Positions 26,101-38,100 of a stretch of 64,000 nucleotides of DNA are shown in pieces. Position 1 is the first letter of the stretch; each line of letters begins with the position of its first letter. The stretch spans positions 10,788,052 through 10,852,051 of the forward strand of contig NC_088776.1 in assembly GCF_954871325.1 (NCBI RefSeq), given 5' to 3'. Made by a program: the position numbers and the translations under genes. Source of the stretch: Gordionus sp. m RMFG-2023 (lineage: Eukaryota > Nematomorpha > Gordioida > Chordodea > Parachordodidae). Below the pieces are notes generated by a model, which was not told the origin of the DNA, did no database searches, and was given only the letters and a program-made list of their open reading frames with translations.

Positions 26101-29100
26101 CCTAGACTAGATGCCCTAAGGATAAACAACAACGAGGGCCACTACTTCACACATAGGAATAGCCACGCCATCTCCGAACGATACTACGGAATCGTTCAAC
26201 AAATGATAGCCGCCGATATTGTTATAGAAACAGATAGCAGCCAAATCTGCTCGCCACTATACGTTATCCCTAAGGCAAACGGCACGCCGAGAGTCATCAC
26301 CGACTTCTCTGAGACATCAAAGAACTTTTTACACTCCCCGTTCAAGCTAAAATCCATTCCCTTGATGTCCATCAAGCTAAACGAAGCTAAATATGCATGC
26401 AAAATAGATATTAAATCCGCATTTTTCTCGATACAGCTAGCCGAACTAGTGCGAAAGTTCTTCGGATTCAAAATACATGGAACATACTACGCATACAAAG
26501 TCCTCCCGATGGGTGCATCATTCAGCCCGTACTGCCTCCAGTCCATTATCCTAGACGCATGTGCAAAAACAGTAAGACGAGCCAGCTACAACGTATACTT
26601 AGATGATATACTAATATACGGGGATAATGAAAACGATGTGAAGTGGTCCACTAGATCACTCAGATGCACTCTGGAAGGCTGGGGCCTAGAAATATCCCAG
26701 GGAAAATCTGTATTAGACCCTACACCGTTTATAACATACCTGGGAGTGCCCATAAACCTGGAAAATAAAACCTTAAATGCAGACAACACCACGCGAAGGA
26801 GACTGATGCGATGCCTTTCAATATTCAGGAGACATTCATATCAACACCTGGAAATAGGCAGAACTCTAGCAGCAAAAGTGTTAGGAGTCATAAACCACTT
26901 CGCTTACACGATCACCGGCATGTCTAGACTCTTCTCGCCCTACTACATTACCCTGATGGAAGGGCAACTAGCCCCGCTGGTTGACACATACCTGGCATTT
27001 AGAAAAGCCGAAGTCATAATCACGGCCCTTGATTTCCTCTGAATCTAAAAACTTTTCTTGGTAGGAGGTATCGTTGAGCCGGGCTGTGTCCCAGCCCCAG
27101 TGTATTGCCAGGCCCAGTATGCGAACCCTTCTGGTTATTGAGTCGATGATTCCTTCCTCTGAGTTTACCGAGATTAGGTCTACGACTTCTTTGAGGTGCT
27201 TGAGTTCGTGGCGGTCTCTTTCGCTAGCCTTGCATCTGGGCTCGAGGAGGTCTGTTGATACGCCTGTCCAGACTCTTGTTAGTTTGGCTACCCTTTCCTC
27301 AGCAGTTAATGGCGCCTTGATTGTTGGTAGGGGGGCTGGTGATGGCGCTCTACTTCGTCTGGATATTTGGTCCAGAAATGGCGTAGATGTATAGTTACTT
27401 CTAGCCGAGGGCGATCGTCTTCTTCCGCTCGTCTCCAAGTTTAACATACGGGTAGACATGGTTTCCATTTGTTGGGAGATCTGCTGTATTGCTAAGGTGA
27501 TCGCCGCAGCTCCATCTGCTGGTAGGTTGACCGAATTATCTGGTGTGAGTAAATTCGGTGGGGGCTGACTAGGCACCCCATCCTGTGGTTGATTTTGTTG
27601 GGATCTTAGTTGACCAACCATGATTGCAGGATGTAGTAAAAACAAAGTATATAGATTATCTTGAATAAATTTGGGTACAACTTTCCAATACAAGATAAAT
27701 ACGAAAATAAACAATAATGGTGTATAACACTAATAATAATGTATTTATATAAATAAATATGTGCGGATGAATCGTTCTATTTGTGTTCAATATTGTATTC
27801 TTTGGTTTTGATTTGAGGTTATTGCCTTGTTATAGTTCCGAGCTATGAATGCTCAGTTGTTCTAGGTCACAGGTAATGGTTGTTGATCCTAATGATAGGT
27901 TTGATATTAGCGACGGTGTTTCGATTGTTGAATTATTTCCGAATAGGGAGGTTTCTTCGTCGTGCAGCATTATTTGTCCCGAGAGCTGCGGGCCTTTGAA
28001 GAGGTTTCGATTGCTAGTATCCCCTATCCAGGTTCTTGATGGCTATAAACTTTATATATTTTAATAACCTTTGAAATTTATATTTTCTTAATTTCTTTTA
28101 AATTTATTTAATGACCTTTGAAATTTATATTTTCTTAATTTCTTTTAAATTTATTTAATGATTTTTTTTTCTTTTTGTGAAATATATTTTGTGCGACCTT
28201 TAAAAAAAGATATCGTATTTGTATATGTAAAACGTTAAAATAACTTTTCTTAAAGTAACCTTAAAACAAATTGTAAGTTGTAACTTTTCTTAAAGTAACC
28301 TTAAAACAAGTTGTAAATTGTATATATTAGTATTAAAATAATAATATATATAGTTGTAAATTTTTTTTAGTAGAGATAGAAATAAAAGATTTTAAAAATG
28401 AATTTTAAATAATATCAGTCTTGCCTCTCCTGCCTTCTATGTAATCAAAATGGTGGCAGCATACTTATTAATCATTACATTACCTATTAAAACAATTATA
28501 AAAAGAATTTTTGACAATAATAAGAGAGATTTTTCATATACATTACATGAATCAAAGACTATAATTATGATACGATATGATAGATTGGATGACATGCAAA
28601 GCTTATGAACTTATAAACGGAAAGGAGTAATTGATACGAATGGGAGATAGTTTACACTAAAGGCTAAAAGATATCAGAGACACTAAAGAAATTATCAACA
28701 TTAATCGTATTGTATTTGTATAAATATATATAACAAATTATAGTTATAAATATTGATGTAACATAATAAAATATAATGAAACCTCTAGTTAACGTAAAAA
28801 ATACTATAATTGAATGCCCTATTTTTAATAATAATGTTGAGGTTTTTTTAATTTGATAAAATATTTAAGGATCCGCAATATACCGATGTAGAAAAAGCTT
28901 ACGCATTCACGCAAAAGTTACCTGATGATCTTTACCTTAGACTAGAAGCAATATGCACTCCTACAGAATTTTGCAATCCATCAATCGTACTTGAGAGATT
29001 CAAACTATTACAGCCAGACAATTCGAATATAGCGTATCTAAAATAATTTAATGAAGTAGTACAAGATGAGGACTAAATGGGATTTAATCAAACCAAGGAA

Positions 29101-32100
29101 GAAAAAGAAAATAAATTAAAGAGGAAAATATCGGACAATAGAGATATAGATGTAGGAGAGAAAATTTGTCCTCATTGTTCTTGAAAACATCAATTTGCTA
29201 GGTATCATCTTTGTTGTATCATTAGGCGTGTTTCTATAATTGAACAAAAATTTTTCCAACGCAATGTCCACATCTATTTTCTTGTTGTTTTCCATATTCC
29301 TTTTCATGCTCATTTTCATCGTTCTTATCAAGCGTTCACATTGCCCATTTGATTGTTGATGATGCGGTGCTGTGAGAAAATAATTTAAATAAATGGCTGG
29401 TAAAATTAGTACCATTGTCCGTAACTATTTTGTGTGATATTCCAAATAAACTAACGATTCTCATTAATTCTTTTATCGTAGATTCAGTCGTTAAGTTTTT
29501 CATCCGTGTTATTATTGGAAATTTTCTATATGCATCCATAAATACCATAAAATTGTCATTTTCAATATTTGCAAAGTCTATATGCACTCTTTCAAAAATC
29601 TTAGTTGCTTCCTCCAATGTGTTTTGTATGTTATGTGGGTTATCCGCGTATTTATTGCATGAATCACAATTTTTCACCTCTTGATCTATTTCTGTATTTA
29701 TACCAGGCCACCACAAGTAATCTCTTGCTAACAATTTCGTTTTGCCTGCTCCTAGATGTCCTTTGTGTAATTCACGTAAGATCTCCTTTCTCATGTTCAT
29801 CGGTATTATTATTCTGTTTCCCTTAAAAAGACAATCTTTCACCAAACTTAATTCTATCTCCATATTTTTGTATGTTTTATTTTTAATCGGGTTGTTTTTC
29901 CTAATATTATCAATTATTTCAATTAATTCTTCACCCTTATTTGTTTCTTTAACTATTCTATTGAAGTTTATTGGGATGTCCCATAATTTGTCATCAATTT
30001 TTTTTATCTTCTATATTCTTTATCGCATTTTCTGTATTTGTCAATGGTAATATTGATAAACAATCTGGCACCAAGTTCTGTTTCCCCGGTCTATGTATTA
30101 TTGTGTAATCATAAGCTCCCATTGCTAAATTCCACTTTTGTAAACGCATTGATATTGAAGTATTCTCTTTGAGTGTTTTTGAAAACAAATGTATTAGCAG
30201 TTTGTGATCTGTTATTATCGTAAATTTTGTCCCAATCAAATATTCTTGAAATTTTTTCACAGGATAGCTTATAGATAGAGCCTCTCTTTCAATGTTATAT
30301 AATTTGTTTCGGCTTTTAATAAAGTTATCGACGCAAATGCTATAGGTTTTTCTTTACCATCGCCTTCAATGTGAAATAATACTGCACCTAATTTTTTTTT
30401 CGAAGTGTCAGTACCAATTCCTATAGGCAATATAGGATTGTAAAAATTTAAAGTTGGCGGACTACTAATCAACGTTTTCAAATCATCAAAACTCTTCTGA
30501 TATCCATCTTCCCATATCCACTTCTCTTTGTTTACAATCTTGTACAGCGGGTCTGCTAAGTCTGCAAAGTTACACAAAAATTTTCTGTAATAACTGGCCA
30601 TGCCTAAAAATGTTGCTAATTCCTCTTTTGTTGTTGGTTTTGGCATGTTTGTAATGGCTTTGATTTTGTCTTCATTCGGATGTATGCCTCATCTATATCA
30701 TGTCCCAAAAATCTTATCTCATTCTTCATAAACACACTCTTGTTGAAATTCGGTGTCAGTCCATATTTTGTTATTTTGTCAAAAACATTTTTTATATTTT
30801 TCAGATGTAATGTATCATTATCGCCAGTTATCAATAAATCATCTATATAAAATATGACATCTTTCATATTTCCGAAAATTTTATCCATGGTACATTGAAA
30901 AATTGCTGATGACGTTTTCAAACCAAAAGGTAATCTCGTGAATCTATAATAACCTTTGTGCGTTGATATGGTAAGTAAATCTCTAGATTCTTTAAGTATT
31001 GATATTTGAAGAAACGCGGTTTTAAAGTCAATTTTCGTAAATTTTTTTCCTTTGACAATTTTGAAATTAAATCATTAATACGTGGTATCGGATATTTAAA
31101 GTTCTCTAATAGTATTTTTAAAATCAGCACATAGTCTTAGTGATCCATCACTTTCATAAACTGGAGTGAGTGGACTTGCCCATCGTACTTCATCCACCGG
31201 TTCTATTATCTTATCATCAATCCATTTTTGTAATTCTTTTGTTATTAACTCAAGTCTTTTATATGGAACGCGTCTTGGTGGTATAATCTTTGGTTTAGCA
31301 TCTTGTCTCAAATGTAATTTAACATCACTACGATATATAGGTTTTTTATTAATTTTTGAATTGCATTCTTTTATTAATTTTTCTATCGTATCATTATTAC
31401 TTTCCTAGATTAGATTCACAAATTTATTAAGTATGTTTCCTAAAACTTTTATCCACGTCCTTCCCAGAAGTGCACTCTTGTCACTTTCGACTACATACGC
31501 ATCTAAGTTTTGAGTTTTGTCTTCATATCTCACTTTTATTTACCTTAATTCTTTTCCCATCATAGCCAGTCAGTTTCGTGTCCGATTTATTTAAGACTTT
31601 AATTCCTATCTTGCAATATTAATCGGCAATATCGAAAATCGTGACCCGGTATCGATCTGCATGTCTATCGGTATATCGTTAAGGTATATCGTAACTTAGT
31701 AAGCATCATTTGCCCTGTCATCATCTTCCATATTATTCACATCAATGTTAAATAAACTGTGTTCCTTTTTATCATTATTTTCCTCCTTTATTTCTTCTAT
31801 ATCGACGGTATTTATATTATTCGAATATCTGGATAGATTATTATTATTGTCTCTATATCTATTGTTGTATGACTGATTATTGTTATGATTATTATTGTAT
31901 CTTGGTATGTATCTTGATTCGTTTTGATGTCTATAATCTCTATAATTATTTTCATTATATTTGTAATTATCATTATTATTATATCTATAGTTATTGTAGT
32001 TATTATTATAATTATTTTTATTGTTAAATCTTATAAAATTATTATACGGTCTTGGCCCATTATACCCCCTATTATTATCATAAACTCTAGGATTATAAAT

Positions 32101-35100
32101 ATTCTGATATCTTGGCTCATAATTATTTGCATGTCTCGAATTAAAATTGTTTTGAAAACGAGGATTGAAATTATTCTCTTGATAATTATTTCTTTGATAA
32201 CTGTCGTATCTAGGCCTCCATTGATTTCTATATACGTAATTCGTCTGTGCATCTACCCCTCTATTTTGATCATCGTATTTTATCATTCTTCTATCCGTAT
32301 CCGCTTAATTGTCTTTCTGCATTTCTATTTGTTTTATTTCAGTTGTGTCTCCTATTTTTATATTATCAATTTTATTAATTATTTTGTCATAAGCTTCTTC
32401 TTCCTCAATCTCCTTTCCTATTTTTATTATCTCATGAATATCTAAACTTTCTACATGTTAAATTTTCTGACGTATTTCTTTATTGGTTGAAAATATTTTT
32501 ATTCTCTCTATTGCTCTACTATAATTACTAAATTTGCATTTATTACTTAACAAACATAATCTGGTTACCCAATTACTGAATGTTTCATTTTTTGTACTGC
32601 TTCACTAATTTCTTTTAGATACGCTATATTCGAATTGTCTGGCTGTAATAGTTTGAATCTCTCAAGTACGATTGATGGATTGCAAAATTCTGTAAGAGTG
32701 CATATTGCTTCTAGTCTAAGGTAAAGATCATCAGGTAACTTTTGCGTGAATGCGTAAGCTTTTTCTACATCGGTATATTGCGGATCCTTAAATGTATTAT
32801 CTTTTTTTTAAAAAACCTCAACATTATTATTAAAAATAGGGCATTCAATTATAGTATTTTTTACGTTAACTAGAGGTTTCATTATATTTTATTATGTTAC
32901 ATCAATATAACTATAATTTATTATATATATTTATACAAATACAATACGATTAATGTTGATAATTTTTTTAGTGTCTCTGATATCTTTTAGCCTTTAGTGT
33001 AAACAATCTCCCATTCGTATCAATGTACTCCTTTCCGTTTATAAGTTCATAAGCTTGTTGCATGTCATCCAATCTATCATATCGTATCATAATTATAGTC
33101 TTAGATTCAAATGTATAAGAAAAATCTCTTTTATTATTGTTAAAAATCTTTTTATAATTGTTTCCATAGATAATGTAATGATTAATAAGTATGCTGCCAC
33201 CATTTTGATTACATCGAAGGCAGGAGAGGCAAGACTGATATTATTTAAAATTCATTTTTAAAATCTTTTATTTCTATCGCTACTAAAAAAATTTTACAAC
33301 TATATATATTATTATTTTAATACTATTTACATATATACAATTTACAATTTGTTTTAAGGTTACTTTAAGAAAAGTTACAATTTACAATTTGTTTTAAGGT
33401 TACTTTAAGAAAAGTTATTTTAACGTTTTACATATACAAATACGATATCTTTTTTTAAAGGTCGCACTAAATATATTTCACAAAAAGAAAAAAAGGTCAT
33501 TAAATAAATTTAAAAGAAATTAAGAAAATATAAATTTCAAAGGTTATTAAAATATATAAAGTTTATGCAAAATTTATATATTAACATTTCCCTCTTTTTT
33601 AAATGTCTTCTTTCCTCAGTTTCTCATCTTCACTTCCAGACATTTTTTTCTCAATTGCTCCATTAGTCATTTGTTTGTATATCTTTAGATTGTTTGTTTG
33701 ACCATCTGATTATCGTTGGTTGCACGTCGTTGGTTGAACATTGCTTGTTGATTTGCTGTTTGTATTGATCATCCCATTTCTCTTTAAAATTTTTATATAT
33801 ATTTTTTTACAAAATTTTTATATTTAAAAATTGTCAAATACAACTAATTTATCAAGTTATTTATTCGTAATCAGTTCTATTTTTTATGGAACTTCTTCAG
33901 ACGTCTGTCGTTAAATCAGAAAAAATTTTGGGGAAACGTGCGAAAACCTCTGGATAGCAATAGCTATCCTTATGACGAATTATGTGTTTTTTAAATTAAA
34001 TCAATTGCTCCAGATGATTAGAACTCCTCCACCCTCTCATTTTTGTTTTATTAACTTTCTTTAATCCTTATATTTCTCTTTTATTATTTTAATACTCAAT
34101 ACAGAGACAGGCATAAGTACCACGGTTATTGAAAATTATTTCTAATAGGCTTGGGCTAGGGAGCTTGAATTTTTTAAATTTAAATTTGGATTATTTAAAT
34201 TACTTGCTAACTTAAAAAGATATTGCAATTTTCCTAATAATAAATTTTTTTTATTTCAAACAAAAAGATTGATAAAAAAAAACTGGAATATTGTTGATTT
34301 TCATTAAATACAATAAATAAAATTTTTGATATGAGAGCCGGGCTTAGGCTGGGCTTGGGAATTTTTTTAAAATATTAATTATGGATCAGGCCTAATTAGG
34401 CCTACAAAAAAACGAATCGAATAATTGCGCTATTCGTATTCGTACGAATAATAAAATCATTATTCGTTTCGATTCGTCCAATATTCGATTCGATTCGAAA
34501 ATTTTTATAAAGCTTATAAAAAATTATAAACAGATATAATGTTTTAAGATGACATTTTTAAGGATTCTCTCAACAACAATTTACAGGAAATAAACGAAAT
34601 AAAACCAAATGATTTCATATAACGTTATCCAAACAAATTGGCAAAAAACGTCCAATTTATAGATTAGAATTGCTTATAAAAAATATTTAAATTATTTCTT
34701 CAATCTAATATACAAATTTTATTAAAATATTCTGAAAATATACTATAATTTCATTTTATAAACATCAAAATATAATACACAAAAAATATAATTGTAGTAT
34801 ATCTGAATTTGTAATAACCAATTTTTTAAACATAACGTCTTTCTTATAGTATCCTCTTTCAGAGACATCATATTCTTAAGTTCCTGGCAGATAAATAACT
34901 AAATTTTCTTGACTAGTTCTTATTCTTTGATTAGGAAAATTCTTTTCCCATTTAGTAACCTTATTTTTTATCAAATTTTAAAGTAAATCATCTAATTCAG
35001 ATAGTGTATCATAATCACTATCATTAAATCTTCATCACTATTAATTACATTGCCACAATCACTAACAATAATATTTTGATTTTAATTGCAGTGGCTTAGC

Positions 35101-38100
35101 CAGGAATCTTAACACCAAAAATGATTAAATAAAGAGAAAGTATCAAAATAAAATAATTATATTTTTGTTTACTTTGGGTTTGGGGCTTTTCCTTTTCTTC
35201 CATTAAAATTTGACAGCAATTAATATAAGTTATGGATTTGATAAAGATAATAGGAAATAAAATAAAATGAAATGATATCCACTAGGAATATTTAATTACT
35301 TCTTTTTTTATTATACTTACAACAATTTACAAATACAAATAAAATATTTGCGAATACGAATATTTATATATAAATAATTTCGAATAATACGAATAATTTT
35401 CCTCATTATTCATATTCGATTCGAAATTTCGAATCGAATAATTGTGCTATTCGTATTCGTAAAATACGAATCGAATCGAATTTCGAATAACAAATAATTC
35501 GTTTTAGGCCTAGGCCTAAGCCTAAATTTTTTTTAGTGCGGAGCTCAAGCTGGGCCTCAAAATTGAAGGTCTCTGATTCATTGCCATTTTTTTTGGTTTT
35601 GTTACGTTTGTATTTAAAATATACAATTTTCTTATGTTCATTTAAATTTGGATTAGTTACTAATTTTTTTATCTGTAGAAATAAATTTATAAAATTTATT
35701 AGAAATTTCTATCATAATATTTAAAACACTGTAATATTAATAATACAATTTCATAATTGTGATCCCCAAAACCTATAAGTTTTTAAAAAAATCTAGACAA
35801 AAAGATCGGCTTTTCGCCAATGCAACTAAAGAATTTTTAGATATAATTATGGTTTCTTTTTGGGGAAGACAATTATGAAAATGTATTTTTAATTTCTAAA
35901 ATTAAAATCAATTAAAAATAATATCTATAGAACAATTATGACAAATTTCTATATAAAAAAATACGACTTAAGCTTTAAAAAATATCGTCTAATTGAAAAT
36001 ACATCGATTCCTATTGATATACATTTTTTGGTCAATGATTAAAGACAAATAGAATCTATATCTGAATTGGTATCATGGATTAACAAATATAAATGTTTTG
36101 CCGAATTTCGCCATATAACTACGTACAGGCTAAGAGGGCTTTCATGTTTTATAGTAAAATATTGTATTAAATTATGATGGAGGAGAGAATTAAAAAAAAA
36201 GAGATAATAAATATTTACTTTATCATTACAAAGTTTTTGAATTTTTTAAATAAATACTTGAATGATGCGCTAAATTAACTCTAGCCAAGTTGTCGCACTA
36301 CCGTAGAAGAGTTTTGGAATTAATATATCGATGTGTACCTATAATATATTGATTTCAGCTCTAGACCGCAGAGAATTCGTGCTGCAAGACGCGAAACTAT
36401 CAATAATAAGTTTAGTTCAAAGCCTGAGGGAGTTAATTATTCGGATCATCATATCATTTCAAATTTTAAGGAATTTAGTGTAATCCATAAATCTTTAAAA
36501 GAAAAAAAAGCAAGATAAGAGTTTCTTTTTTTTATTTAAAGATGGTAGATATCATTTTCGAGATTTTAGAAAATAAGGAGAATCTTCCAAAACTCTTTAT
36601 TTTTAAACTAAATCCTTCCAGGATGGGGTAAAGATGAAGACGAAGAAAATTTAATATGAATCTATATAATTTCTTTCCTTTTTCGTTTATTGCAATAGTT
36701 AGGTTTTTTTAAATTGACAACTTTTTCTTTTAGACGAAAAATTATTATTATTATAATAGGTGACCTCATTTATATGTCAAAAATATACATACCTACTATT
36801 TCGTATTTTTTAGTTGTAGGAGTTTAGCAATTTTGAAAAATAGGTTCACAACAGATCTGACCGCTGGAATTTATTCTTTTATATGCAGTTATGTTACAGC
36901 ACATTTATAAATTTAAATTTTAACCTGGCATTAGATGAAATAAAATGTTTTAAAAATAATAAATATTTTTATTATATTTTACTTCTATCTTTTAATATTG
37001 GTCTTCGTTCCGGTAACATTCGCTAATGTTACATTACAACTCTAATTTGTGTCACAGAGCGAAGCCAAATTTAATCCAAAATTCTTTTTAAGATTAAATC
37101 TTTTAACCACCCCACTCATGACCGAATCAGGGGACATGATGAATCACACATATTTGTATTTTTTTTAAAAAAAATCTTCAGAAAATGGGAAATTATGCTC
37201 GGAATCAACGATTGAAAGATTTGCTCTCCGGCCTCAACTTCAAAACTCTTTTAAACAAGTGCGATAATTGTGACAACAACGTTTCTAATAATAATACCGA
37301 TTCCAAAGCCGACAGTAATGATGGGATTTGTAAGGAAAGTGCAGAATACAAAAATGGCGTGAAATCGATAAATATGGGCCATGATAAATTATCCGGTGAT
37401 AAGAATATTGACGCGTTACGCGCTGCCGAGAGAGATTCTATGATCCTCAAGGATTTTAATCGAGCCAGATCGCAGATGCACATGAGCGCATTGGAGAGAG
37501 AAGTATTAAAAAAATTTAAAATTTTGATTAGCGTCGTTAAACAAAATTTCATGGTGACACTTATTATTTTCAAAATGGTCAGTATAATAATATTTAAAAT
37601 ATAATTGAAAATGGAATTAGAAATGCAATTGTATACGGGTGGTATCTAAATATTGTTTTTAAAAAAATGATATTCTTGATTATTATGATATATCACGGAT
37701 TAGATTGAACGCAATCAATTAGCTTCCGCAAAAGCCGATTCACAATTCCTAGAAGATTTCAAAGTGTTTCGCTGCAACCTTGTCAAGGATATGAAAGCGT
37801 ATTTCGTTGATTTAGCGGATTTGTATATTGATTTATATTCTCAGGTATATAAGTTATAGGTTACTACCCCTCCCCCCTTTTATCAAATGATATCAAAGAC
37901 TATTTTCTTTTACCACTATAACAAAAAAACGTGTTTTTAGCCTCTTCACAGTCTTTTTAAAAAGTTTTATACCTTTTGTTTTTCTCTGAGATAACATCGG
38001 CTTATCCATTTTTTTAAATTGTTCAAGAGAGCATTTAAAAAAAGTATTTATTGTATTTTAGATAGGATATCACAATTGCAACAATAATTCGAATTAAGGA

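Larger units (their letters stand above)
24536..27766 (+). mobile_element. G+C-rich retroelement, tentatively DIRS-like, flanked by inverted copies of its 5' part
   Basis: A fossil or recent retroelement of about 3.2 kb, close to half G+C against an A+T-rich host. Parts in order: left arm with the start of a gag-like frame, a second overlapping frame, a reverse transcriptase region, then an inverted near-identical copy of the left arm. The reverse transcriptase resembles those of DIRS/Ngaro-type elements more than Ty3/Gypsy ones, but the family is uncertain. No tyrosine recombinase or integrase is visible, so the copy is incomplete, with at least one large break. The near-identity of the arms argues for a recent insertion or rearrangement. 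Confidence 0.65.
28045..33566 (-). mobile_element. Ty3/Gypsy LTR retrotransposon fossil with an inverted second 5' end
   Basis: The body reads on the - strand in the order Gag, reverse transcriptase, RNase H, integrase, which is the Ty3/Gypsy order. The LTR-leader-gag start at the right end (33566 down to about 32597) is repeated in inverted orientation at the left end (28045 to about 29070). There is therefore no normal downstream LTR in direct orientation. TGGTGGCAGC follows the LTR as in a leader or primer-binding region. The element is broken, with several (roughly five to ten) breaks visible across its frames. The arms are similar enough to suggest a fairly young event. Confidence 0.75.
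23998..37181 (+). other. 13.2-kb intron 7 of the sorting nexin, a transposon-rich region
   Basis: It begins GTTAGT after codon AAG and ends CTTCAG before an in-phase exon. Inside are the retroelement at 24536-27766, a G+C-rich coding-like patch, the Gypsy element at 28045-33566, a hAT nested in a hAT (34141-35571) and a possible orphan exon. The remainder is A+T-rich without recognisable content. Confidence 0.65.

Noticed and set aside
31924-32445. Long Ile-rich frame on the + strand
   Set aside because: It is the antisense shadow of the Asn-rich Gag-like region of the Gypsy element.
37205-37573. 122-codon frame on the - strand
   Set aside because: Shadow of sorting nexin exon 8.
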